Shown here: one piece after another, positions 31,099 through 37,335 of the stretch
How the letters are laid out: every line of letters starts with the position of its first letter
How positions within the stretch are numbered: the first letter of the stretch is position 1
Virus record (IMG/VR): IMGVR_UViG_3300044712_000200
Coordinates: 1-37,335 of that record
DNA from: a virus
Length of the DNA: 37,335 nt
Strand: one strand, 5' to 3'
Notes under the pieces: generated by a model
What the model was told of the DNA's origin: nothing
Database searches by the model: none
The model's input: only the letters and a program-made list of their open reading frames with translations
Made by a program: the position numbers and the translations under genes

Positions 31099-31955
31099 TA
31101 GAACATGACCCAACGCTTAGTTCGCCAATAGGCAGTGATCTGAGTCAAAGACGTGGCATCCTCAGCAATAACTTGAGCGATACTGTCACCCTGTGGCAAC
31201 GCCCAGAAACGAGGAACAGAGTTCAGACCGCCATATTGATTCACGCCGTTCTCATCAACAACAGTTCCAAGTTCAGAATTGACCTCAATGAAACCCTCAG
31301 TCTTTGCGCCTGTCCAAGTCAACGTTTCACCAGACTGAGAGATCAGACTGAAACCGTTGAACGGTGCGCCAATAATCCATCGAGGATAAGCAGGAACGTC
31401 ACCCTGATTCTGGAATGTAACAGTACCGAAACCGGCGTTTGTTGACACTTTCAACATCGTCAAACGTGGATCAGGTGTCTTGATCAGACCACGACCAAAA
31501 CCTGAAAGAGTCACAACACGAGAATCTTCATCATCGTGAATCCAGAACGGGTTACCAGCCTGAACTGTGAGAACAGTCTTCACAAAAGTCTTGCCGTCTG
31601 TATCCTCAGACCACAGCCAGTCACCGCCACCAGTGCGATAAACATCAGTGAACCACTTGTCACCATCAAGTTCAAACGCTAAACGAACAGAACCAGACGA
31701 TAAAGAAAAGATGTTTCCAAGATTCGACATTCGTTGACGAATCTGTTCACGATTCGAACCAGTGATCGTGACAGGCAGATCAATGACACGAGATAGAAAA
31801 CGACCGCCACGGAAAGTAGCGCCGTCACCGGCACCCTCAAACCATTGAGTCGAAACGTTAGGCAAACCGGTGCCACGAACAGCCAGTCCGATCTTCACAC
31901 CGTGTTGACCGCTAGTGACTTGACCGCCGTTCGATGTCAGAGTGACAATTCTCAT
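31098..31955 (-). CDS. Distal tail protein (Dit-like)
   Basis: A 285-residue protein directly after the tape measure, the usual Dit position. It has a N-terminal belt-like region with FRGGRFLSRVIDLPVTITGS and a RQRMSNLGNIFSLSSGSVRL segment, and a C-terminal galectin-like region with RWIIGAPFNGFSLISQSGET. Dit forms the hexameric hub between the tail tube and fibres. It starts in ATGA overlap with the tape-measure stop, with AGGAG upstream. Confidence 0.85.
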   Translation of the reverse strand: MRIVTLTSNGGQVTSGQHGVKIGLAVRGTGLPNVSTQWFEGAGDGATFRGGRFLSRVIDLPVTITGSNREQIRQRMSNLGNIFSLSSGSVRLAFELDGDKWFTDVYRTGGGDWLWSEDTDGKTFVKTVLTVQAGNPFWIHDDEDSRVVTLSGFGRGLIKTPDPRLTMLKVSTNAGFGTVTFQNQGDVPAYPRWIIGAPFNGFSLISQSGETLTWTGAKTEGFIEVNSELGTVVDENGVNQYGGLNSVPRFWALPQGDSIAQVIAEDATSLTQITAYWRTKRWVMF

Positions 31956-33862
31956 GCGTAACTCCTAACTCGTGGCGAGTTCAACGCCGCGAACAACTGT
32001 TCCTCAGCAGACAGAGACGCGTTCTCAGCCGCAACATAAGTGACGTTCGTCACACTGTTAGACATGCGAGATGCGGCACTGTTCGCGTTAGCAGACACGT
32101 TCAGAGACGTGTCAGACATCAGATCACTCATTCTGTTATCAAGAGCAGGTTGCATCTTTTCAATACCCTTGAGATAACCCTGAATCGTGTTCTTACCGTA
32201 GTCAGCAAACACTTTCGAGGGTGAGGCAATACCTAGAGCCGCCTTGAACGGGGCAACAATCCAGTCAGGCAGAATATCGAGGAAGAACTTGCCAATGTTA
32301 GAGGCAAGAGAGTTGATTCCCTCAAACAGACCATTGATCAGATCACGACCAACGTTGTAAAGCCACGAACCTACACCACTAAAGAAACCCATGATCTTGT
32401 CAGGGATCGAACTAAAGAACGCCACTTGACCATTCCACCAGTCAGTGATTCCCTTAGTGATGTTGTTCCACACATCACCCAAGAACTTGCCGATCGCGTT
32501 GAATCCATCAGTAAAGAACTTTCCGATGTTCTTGATCGTGTCTTGAAAGAACTTGACGATGCCATCCCAGTTGTTGACGATCCACTGAATAACAAGACCC
32601 AGCGGTCCGATAAAGAACGAGAGCAACAGCCCCCAATAGTCTTTGACGAAGTTCACAACGTTCGTCACAGCATCAGTGAACCACTGAACGATACCGTTCC
32701 AGATGTCCTCAAGTGCTTTACCGATGCCAGCCCACAGATCATTCCACCACTGAGCAAGAGCGTTCAGTCCATCAGTTAGCCAACCGACAAAACCGCCCCA
32801 CACATCACTGAGCCATTTTGTGACAGTCTCCCAGTTCATTGCCAAAGCAACGATGACACCGATCAAAGCAATAATGCCGATGATGATCCACGTCATAGGG
32901 TTAGCCGCAAGAGCCGCGTTCCACGCCCACTGAACAGCAGTGATCACGATCAACGCGCCCACCATAGCACCCAAAGCAGCGGCAACAGTTGTGATCAGTT
33001 GAGGATTGTCTTTCAAGAACTGACCAAAGTTTTCAAGACCCGGCAAAACAACGTCATCAACGAAACCCATAAGTTTCTCCATGATCGGGATCAACGCCTC
33101 ACCGATCGCGGCTTTCGTAGTCTCAAACTCAGCAGACAGGTTTCTCTGCTTGTTGGCGTAACTGTCAGACGTGTTAGCCAGATCGCCCTGAGTCTTAGCA
33201 GTCTGCTCCATCAGAGAGCCGTAACGTGCCTGAACCTTTTGAGCCTCAGTCATCGTTCCAGTGCCATCCCAGATGCCCTTGCTGAGAGCGTATGCCTCAA
33301 CAGCAGCCGCAGAGAGATCAATACCGAACTTGCGGAGAGGTTCAGTTTCACCTGCAAGACCAGACTGGAACAGAGCCATCGACTCAGTAGCATCCATGTT
33401 GAACACAGACGCAAAGTCAGCACCACGAGTAGTCAGATCATCAATGACCTTGCCAACATTGCCACCCTCGCCAGCGATCGTGCCAGCAAAACCACTGAAT
33501 CGTGTAGCGATCGCATTGAAGTCAGTCGTGGTCATGTTCAACTTATCCACAGACTGTTTACCAAGTTCAGCGATCGCACCGGCAGAATCACCAAACGCCA
33601 CCTTGATCGCATTGGCAGACTCGCCAGCGTCAGATGCCGCATTGATCGAAGACTTACCAAACTCGATCAGAGAACCAACAGAGAACGCCACACCGACCGC
33701 GCCAGCGATTCTTCCAAGACTGGGCAACATTGCGCCCTGCATCGCCCCACCAGCCGCAGTGCCAGCAGAACCGACCTTGCCGGGAACAGCATTGATCGCA
33801 CTGTTGAACTGTCCATCGTCAAGACGAAGTGACGCAACGAGTGTGCCGAGATCTAGAGCCAT
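31952..33862 (-). CDS. Tape measure protein
   Basis: A 636-residue protein, the longest of the tail core. It starts MALDLGTLVASLRLDDGQFN, has Gly/Ala-rich helical stretches, a paired hydrophobic region near residues 290-345 (TTVAAALGAMVGALIVITAV and NPMTWIIIGIIALIGVIVAL), tryptophan-rich repeats with WNGIVQWF and WNNITKGITDWWNG, and a C-terminal APFKAALGIASPSKVFADYG, a common ending in this family. At about 1.5 Angstrom per residue, the tail should be near 95 nm. The long antisense ORF inside it is a shadow. Confidence 0.95.
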   Translation of the reverse strand: MALDLGTLVASLRLDDGQFNSAINAVPGKVGSAGTAAGGAMQGAMLPSLGRIAGAVGVAFSVGSLIEFGKSSINAASDAGESANAIKVAFGDSAGAIAELGKQSVDKLNMTTTDFNAIATRFSGFAGTIAGEGGNVGKVIDDLTTRGADFASVFNMDATESMALFQSGLAGETEPLRKFGIDLSAAAVEAYALSKGIWDGTGTMTEAQKVQARYGSLMEQTAKTQGDLANTSDSYANKQRNLSAEFETTKAAIGEALIPIMEKLMGFVDDVVLPGLENFGQFLKDNPQLITTVAAALGAMVGALIVITAVQWAWNAALAANPMTWIIIGIIALIGVIVALAMNWETVTKWLSDVWGGFVGWLTDGLNALAQWWNDLWAGIGKALEDIWNGIVQWFTDAVTNVVNFVKDYWGLLLSFFIGPLGLVIQWIVNNWDGIVKFFQDTIKNIGKFFTDGFNAIGKFLGDVWNNITKGITDWWNGQVAFFSSIPDKIMGFFSGVGSWLYNVGRDLINGLFEGINSLASNIGKFFLDILPDWIVAPFKAALGIASPSKVFADYGKNTIQGYLKGIEKMQPALDNRMSDLMSDTSLNVSANANSAASRMSNSVTNVTYVAAENASLSAEEQLFAALNSPRVRSYA

Positions 33863-33873
33863 CCGGGTTTCCT

Positions 33874-34574
33874 CTACTGTTTAGGCTTTTCATGTGCCTG
33901 TGGATTCAGTACCCGCTGAACTCTGCACTCAGTTGATAATAGCCCAACAACGCGCAGAGTGATCCATCGCCACGTTCTACGGCGTAAGATTCCCGGTTCA
34001 CCAAGATCAATGCCATAGACCTCTTGAAAGTCGAGTTCGACCAGATTCCAGTGACGTAACAGGTTGCCGTATGTCATTGCCTGTCGTTCGTCTTCCTCAA
34101 AACGGCTAAGACCAGTTAGTTCACTGACTTCGTTTTCTGTCTCCGAGTCTCCCGATTCGGAGTTTGCGCTTTTGGGTTGAACATCCCAGCCTGAGCAGCC
34201 TTGTGAGCCGCATCAGGTGACACGCTAAAGTATGTGAACGCGAACATTGTGAGACGTTTCATGTGTTCCCATTTCACGCCATCAGCAAGCATCTCATCGA
34301 CCAGATCTGTACCAAGAACCTGAGCAGTGAACTCAAGTTCCTCACGATCATCAATTCGAAGACGTTTCAGATCAGTCTCAGCAACCTCAATGCCCTTGCT
34401 GATCTTCATCGAGAGATCAGCCAACGCAGACAGACGAAGACCAGTCTCAGCATCAGGTGAGGCGACATGATAGATCTTGCCCTCAGGGGCAGGGTACTTA
34501 GCAGACGGAATTGGTGGAGTATCGAAACCATCGTCTTCCATGAAGTCGAGGAAGTCATTGAGAGTGTTAGACAT
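33874..34574 (-). CDS. Tail assembly chaperone fusion (GT-like), made by -1 frameshift
   Basis: A frameshifted product that reads the first ORF from 34574 to the CCCAAAA slip site (34170..34176) and then continues in the -1 frame to 33874. The predicted length is about 233 residues. After the slip it reads SANSESGDSETENEVSELTG and on through FEEDERQAMTYGNLLRHWNL, ending AHEKPKQ. The second part has no independent ribosome site before its first internal ATG at 34077. The layout matches lambda gpG/gpGT: two proteins that bind the tape measure during tail assembly. The frameshift is inferred from sequence. Confidence 0.85.
34116..34574 (-). CDS. Tail assembly chaperone (G-like)
   Basis: A 152-residue protein starting MSNTLNDFLDFMEDDGFDTP. 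I chose ATG 34574 because AGAAAGAG lies just upstream; the longer reading to 34595 would need a TTG with no site. The middle has LRLSALADLSMKISKGIEVA and the end NRETRRQKTKSVN, like other actinophage G-type chaperones, which often end in an NRxxRR motif. It lies between the tail tube and tape measure, the usual place. The stop lies beyond the slip site, so most ribosomes make this short form. Confidence 0.88.
   Translation of the reverse strand: MSNTLNDFLDFMEDDGFDTPPIPSAKYPAPEGKIYHVASPDAETGLRLSALADLSMKISKGIEVAETDLKRLRIDDREELEFTAQVLGTDLVDEMLADGVKWEHMKRLTMFAFTYFSVSPDAAHKAAQAGMFNPKAQTPNRETRRQKTKSVN
34170..34176 (-). promoter_or_regulatory. Programmed -1 frameshift slippery site CCCAAAA
   Basis: On the minus strand the heptamer is in the correct phase: C CCA AAA in the G frame, so both tRNAs can re-pair as CCC AAA after slipping back by one base. 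The next -1 codon is AGC and that frame stays open for 98 codons. This is the standard X XXY YYZ layout for tail chaperone frameshifting. Confidence 0.88.
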
Positions 34575-34590
34575 TGTTTCTCTTTCTGAA

Positions 34591-34628
34591 ACCAAAAGGG
34601 GGAACAGATCGTGTGATCTGCTCCCCCC
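34591..34628 (-). terminator. Hairpin between tail tube and tail chaperone genes
   Basis: A 13-bp stem (34615..34628 region with 34598..34610) closes an ACAC loop on the minus strand, with a G-U pair that forms only in minus-strand RNA; TTTTGG follows. A partial terminator here would lower expression of genes after the abundant tail tube protein. Confidence 0.75.
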
Positions 34629-34649
34629 AGTGTACCGGGTTAGCCGTTA

Positions 34650-35150
34650 TTACACAGCAACATCGGGGTGTTCGATGTCGAGACGTGCGCCGTTACCAGT
34701 CAGTGTGACAGTAACAAAGTCAAGGGCTTCCATGTTACCGCCGTCTGGCGACCAAGTAACAGATGCCTGACCCTCGTAAGCCTCAACACGAGGTCCGTTG
34801 GTTTCCATCTCGTACCAACGAACGTGAACAACGTTCTCAAGACCAGTCGCCGCACCTGCAAGACGCAGTTTTTCCTGACCGGGGTCATAGGCGGTTGGAG
34901 TAGTCTTGATGGTCGCACGCTTGACCTTGAGTTCGATCGACCACTGGTTTGCAGTGTTGATCTGTGACTTCCAGCCGTTGCTGTCGAAGTCACTGTCATC
35001 CTGTAGTGAACCTTCGATCGCAGCCTTGAACTCAGTGATGCCAAAGACACCAGTCCATGCTGGGGTTGAAGTTGCCGAAGTGTCTACGTCAAGGTACCAC
35101 TTGCGGTTGGTTGTAGTTGCGCCGAGAGCGACGCGTGGAGTAACAGTCAT
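34650..35150 (-). CDS. Major tail (tube) protein
   Basis: A 166-residue beta-rich protein starting MTVTPRVALGATTTNRKWYL. Conserved-looking parts are a GITEFKAAIEGSLQDDSDFD segment, QWSIELKVKRATI, NVVHVRWYEMETNGPRVEAY and GGNMEALDFVTVTLTGNGAR, consistent with siphovirus tail tube subunits. It lies between the tail terminator and the chaperones. A hairpin follows the gene, as for other highly expressed structural genes. GAAAGGAACAGACATC precedes its ATG. Confidence 0.9.
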   Translation of the reverse strand: MTVTPRVALGATTTNRKWYLDVDTSATSTPAWTGVFGITEFKAAIEGSLQDDSDFDSNGWKSQINTANQWSIELKVKRATIKTTPTAYDPGQEKLRLAGAATGLENVVHVRWYEMETNGPRVEAYEGQASVTWSPDGGNMEALDFVTVTLTGNGARLDIEHPDVAV

Positions 35151-35164
35151 GATGTCTGTTCCTT

Positions 35165-35599
35165 TCAGATGCGGTTTTGGTTGGGTCTGTTTACCGTGAG
35201 GTAATAGTTCACTGATCGTGCCAGACGATCATTGGAGTCTTGCCCGATAGACGCACCCGACGACCACGCAGCCATGACTAGCTTGATGTTTCCAAGATTA
35301 CCACCCTGACGGGCTGTCCACACGTTAGCAATGGCATCTTCAATCGAGTCGAGTGTTGCGATCGACTTCGAACAGAACATGAATTGACAAGCAATTACTG
35401 TCTCACCATCAGGCAGGTTATCACTGACAGTGTAAAGAGTCACAGCGATTGCGTTGTCTGGTGTCTCAGGTAACACTGTCGAATAAACACCTATCTCGTT
35501 CGATAGGTACTTGCCCGAAGACTTGAAAGTGATCAGTCCGTCTGACTCGTTCGCCGTAGTGTCAGCGACCGCGTGACGCAGATCTGTTAGGAAACTCAT
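35165..35599 (-). CDS. Tail terminator protein
   Basis: A 144-residue protein starting MSFLTDLRHAVADTTANESD, with TVSDNLPDGETVIACQFMFC and IATLDSIEDAIANVWTARQG. The alpha/beta layout and position between neck genes and tail tube fit a tail terminator, which caps the tube and joins it to the head. It overlaps the preceding gene by 4 bases (ATGA). Confidence 0.78.
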   Translation of the reverse strand: MSFLTDLRHAVADTTANESDGLITFKSSGKYLSNEIGVYSTVLPETPDNAIAVTLYTVSDNLPDGETVIACQFMFCSKSIATLDSIEDAIANVWTARQGGNLGNIKLVMAAWSSGASIGQDSNDRLARSVNYYLTVNRPNQNRI

Positions 35600-35967
35600 A
35601 GATTCATTCCGTTCTTGATCGTGTTAGCGATGATTCTAGAGGCTGTGGCGCGTTCACTGTTCACGGCGTTCTCCAAGAACTTAGCGTTCCTGCCCGAATC
35701 GTGTTTCATCGTCATATCTTCATGCTGTCGAACAGCATAGTCAGTGTTGTAACTGATCGCGGTCTGAGTCGTTGACTCATCTTGAGAAACACCACCAGAC
35801 GCGGCAAGATCTCCCTCTTCGAAAGGCACTTGCTCATTCGACACACCAAGAATGTGTTCAGCAGCGATAAACAACCCCTCAAGCGCGTTGTCATCTTTCA
35901 TGATCATTGACTTGACCAGATTCGCTTTCAAAACGCCCTGAGACGCTGTGGTGAAGATCTGTGTCAT
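35596..35967 (-). CDS. HK97 gp10-like neck/tail-completion protein
   Basis: A 123-residue protein with YNTDYAVRQHEDMTMKHDSG followed by RNAKFLENAVNSERATASRI, the typical HK97-gp10-like pattern (strand, HE-type loop, KFLE helix). Such neck proteins help join tails to filled heads. It overlaps both neighbours by 4 bases (ATGA). Confidence 0.82.
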   Translation of the reverse strand: MTQIFTTASQGVLKANLVKSMIMKDDNALEGLFIAAEHILGVSNEQVPFEEGDLAASGGVSQDESTTQTAISYNTDYAVRQHEDMTMKHDSGRNAKFLENAVNSERATASRIIANTIKNGMNL

Positions 35968-36290
35968 TCGAGACTCACCACCACATGACCGGGAAGACCA
36001 AAGACATCCATCACTTCGATCTTGATCACAGTCGATTCATAGTCACCGACAGAGATTCTGGTGTGTTCAGTGAATAGTGATGCCTGATCAGGTGTCGCAT
36101 AGATCGTAGTCTCAGACACAACCTCATTACCGCTAGAGTTACGAACCAGACGGCTAACTTTCTCAACCATACAGTTCGAAACAGTCACAGGGGGCAGATA
36201 TGTAGCCCCATCAAAACCTGTACCGTCAAAAGTTTCGACTGTGATCGTGTGAGACAACCAGTCAGAGAACAGAGATTCAAACTCCTGCAT
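35964..36290 (-). CDS. Head closure (stopper-like) protein
   Basis: A 108-residue beta-rich protein starting MQEFESLFSDWLSHTITVET, with EKVSRLVRNSSGNEVVSETT and RISVGDYESTVIKIEVMDVF, and ending GLPGHVVVSLE. Size, strand-rich layout and position after the adaptor fit head-closure proteins (SPP1 gp16 type), which stop DNA leaking from the portal. It overlaps the adaptor gene by 14 bases. Confidence 0.78.
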   Translation of the reverse strand: MQEFESLFSDWLSHTITVETFDGTGFDGATYLPPVTVSNCMVEKVSRLVRNSSGNEVVSETTIYATPDQASLFTEHTRISVGDYESTVIKIEVMDVFGLPGHVVVSLE

Positions 36291-36723
36291 TGTTCACAAC
36301 CCCGTAAGCAGTCTGTACCTTGTTAGAGATCAGTCCGACACGTTCAAGAATCGTGAACGCCTCAAAGACTAGAACCTCACCAGATTGAAGATCAGAACGT
36401 GCCTGAACGTCACCGGCACTCACAGAGAACTGGACACTGGCAGTTCCGAGATTCTTTTGTGTAACAACAGGGTCAGCCCCGGCACGACCGGCAACAGGGT
36501 CAATGTTGTTCACGAACCAAGCGTTTGCCTGAACACAGGTCGCCTCACGCATAGCAGTCAAAAGTTTTGCCTCAACAGGCAGATCATTCTCATCGACAGT
36601 GTAAAGAGCAGAACGTGTCGCATACGCCACGAGATTCGAGGCACGCTTGAGCAGACTCTCAGCGTTGTTAGGTGGAGTCTGACCCAGATAAGTTTCGAAG
36701 TCTTCCAGTGTTGCGTATTCCAT
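36277..36723 (-). CDS. Head-tail adaptor (connector) protein
   Basis: A 148-residue helical protein starting MEYATLEDFETYLGQTPPNN, followed by ESLLKRASNLVAYATRSALY and VEAKLLTAMREATCVQANAW, a layout like phage gp6/gp15-type adaptors that bind beneath the portal. AAGGGAATCTC precedes ATG 36723. The C-terminal segment has VGLISNKVQTAYGVVN. It follows the capsid block with a hairpin between. Confidence 0.83.
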   Translation of the reverse strand: MEYATLEDFETYLGQTPPNNAESLLKRASNLVAYATRSALYTVDENDLPVEAKLLTAMREATCVQANAWFVNNIDPVAGRAGADPVVTQKNLGTASVQFSVSAGDVQARSDLQSGEVLVFEAFTILERVGLISNKVQTAYGVVNNAGV

Positions 36724-36744
36724 GAGATTCCCTTGATGAAAGAG

Positions 36745-36781
36745 GAACGGCTAGCAGAGTTTTTATGTCTGCTAGCCGTTC
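36745..36781 (-). terminator. Hairpin between the 69-residue gene and adaptor
   Basis: A 14-bp stem (36768..36781 with 36745..36758) has a 9-base loop and is followed on the minus strand by CCTCTTTCATC. The T-run is weak, so it may attenuate transcription or protect the upstream capsid mRNA rather than end it. The stem base lies about 22 bases before ATG 36723 and overlaps no gene. Confidence 0.65.
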
Positions 36782-36783
36782 TG

Positions 36784-36993
36784 TTAGTTTTCGAGCAGTT
36801 TGATCAATTCGGCTTTCTTCAAGCCTTTGATCTCAGATTCATCGTGTCCAGCCTCAAGAGCAAGTTCACGAAGATCAGCCACAGTCACAGCAGTTGATTC
36901 AGGCTGAGCCTTGATCTCAGGGGCGGTCTGTTCGACCGCCCCGTTGATCTCAACAACAGTGTCGTGGTGTCGCCGTAGCGATCCGATTCCCAC
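36784..36993 (-). CDS. Small head-module protein with HeH/SAP-like C-terminus
   Basis: A 69-residue protein starting at GTG 36993 with AAGGGC upstream. The C-terminal half (TVADLRELALEAGHDESEIK, then GLKKAELIKLLEN) is a helix-extended-helix motif of the LEM/SAP/Rho-N type, which often binds nucleic acid. It follows the major capsid gene by 11 bp. It might be a minor head-associated or assembly factor, or contribute to DNA contact at the connector. Confidence 0.7.
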   Translation of the reverse strand: MGIGSLRRHHDTVVEINGAVEQTAPEIKAQPESTAVTVADLRELALEAGHDESEIKGLKKAELIKLLEN

Positions 36994-37004
36994 TGTTCTA
37001 GCCC

Positions 37005-37335
37005 TTAGAGAGAGCTGAGAACAACAACACCGCGGTCGTCAATACGCTTGACAGCGTAGTGAACGTTCGTGGTGATGATGTTGGTGCGCTTGAGAATGTC
37101 ACGATCTGCCTCAACGATCGGGCGACGCTTGAACTTGAGAGCAAGCGCACCACGACGGATGATCAGAGCGTTGTATTCTGCTGGGTCACCAGATGCGGTT
37201 GCACGGTCAGAGACGAATACAGGAACGCCACCAACAGCACCAACCTGACCACGCAGGATGGTCGCGTTAGCACCGAACTTGTCAGCAGACACGAAGTTCG
37301 AGTCTTTCATCAAGTCGATGTGCTGCTTTGAGTGA
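37005..37335 (-). CDS. Major capsid protein, C-terminal part (gene starts at 636)
   Basis: The distal end of the major capsid gene. Unique sequence is 37005..37208 (67 residues plus stop); 37209..37335 repeats bases 1..127. It includes QVGAVGGVPVFVSDRATASG, a conserved HK97-fold segment, and RGALALKFKRRPIVEADRDI, then ends RIDDRGVVVLSSL. Its phase matches the 1..636 part exactly once the overlap is removed. Confidence 0.9.
   Translation of the reverse strand, partial: HSKQHIDLMKDSNFVSADKFGANATILRGQVGAVGGVPVFVSDRATASGDPAEYNALIIRRGALALKFKRRPIVEADRDILKRTNIITTNVHYAVKRIDDRGVVVLSSL
37209..37335. repeat. Terminal overlap, right copy
   Basis: Exact copy of bases 1..127. Removing one copy restores an intact 279-residue major capsid frame. 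Confidence 0.95.

Noticed and set aside
32999-33832. 277-codon plus-strand ORF
   Set aside because: It is antisense to the tape measure gene, has no ribosome site, and its Arg/Ser-rich translation is typical of a shadow frame.
33874-34077. Separate 67-residue gene after the tail chaperone
   Set aside because: Its frame extends upstream to the CCCAAAA slip site and has no start signal, so it is the second part of the frameshift fusion.
1-37335. Cyanophage origin suggested by occasional GCGATCGC (HIP1) octamers
   Set aside because: The octamer is only one of many GATC contexts here, and the endolysin and gene set point to a Gram-positive actinobacterial host.
1-37335. Integrase, repressor, tRNA genes, CRISPR arrays or insertion sequences
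   Set aside because: I looked for each and saw no supporting protein motifs, cloverleaf segments or regularly spaced repeats.

Overview
The window is a complete, circularly closed genome of a tailed phage with siphovirus architecture. The first 127 bases are repeated exactly as the last 127, so the unit genome is 37,208 bp and the linear ends are arbitrary; the major capsid gene is cut by the ends. Every gene I can support lies on the minus strand, so transcription runs from high to low coordinates and continues across the join. The host is probably an actinobacterium. The endolysin is a Gram-positive type (amidase plus two Cpl-7-like repeats), and the gene set (ReqiPepy6 Gp37-like tail protein, Gp88-like protein, DUF932, DUF3310, G/GT tail chaperones) is typical of actinophages. 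Base composition is near 50% GC. No integrase, repressor or excisionase was recognised, so a lytic lifestyle is likely but not proven.

Following transcription from the main gap at about 22.5-22.7 kb: small early proteins (22.5-21.7 kb); a recombination block of RuvC-like resolvase, YqaJ-like exonuclease, Bet/RecT annealase and HNH protein (21.7-18.5 kb); replication initiator, DnaB helicase and SSB (18.5-15.4 kb); then, after a strong hairpin terminator, a ParB-like protein coupled to an ABC-ATPase/GNAT fusion (15.2-13.5 kb); a DUF932 protein (13.4-12.4 kb); and many small accessory genes with a metallophosphoesterase, DUF3310 and Gp88-like protein (12.4-7.5 kb). The late region starts with small and large terminase and portal, then a MuF minor head protein with a C-terminal papain-like toxin domain and an Imm35-like gene directly after it, then scaffold and major capsid. 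It crosses the join to head-tail connectors, tail terminator, tail tube, tail chaperones with a -1 frameshift, tape measure, tail-tip and fibre proteins (36.9-24.5 kb), and ends with amidase, holin and an accessory membrane protein (24.4-22.8 kb).

Genes are densely packed, with many ATGA, GTGA, TAATG and TGATG stop-start overlaps. Six perfect or near-perfect hairpins sit between genes, several only a few bases ahead of the next ribosome binding site. A TAACTTTGT element recurs in four intergenic sites and in two of them sits at the -10 position 17 bp from a TTG-type -35.

The observations most worth following are: the MuF-papain toxin with its adjacent immunity-like gene in an apparently non-lysogenic phage; the ParB plus ABC-GNAT (COG2401, Mom-like) cassette as a possible DNA hypermodification system; a several-fold excess of the palindrome GATC across the genome; a clean CCCAAAA frameshift site; and a set of microproteins (29 and 25 aa with Cys pairs, and 39-41 aa membrane proteins) too short for usual gene callers.
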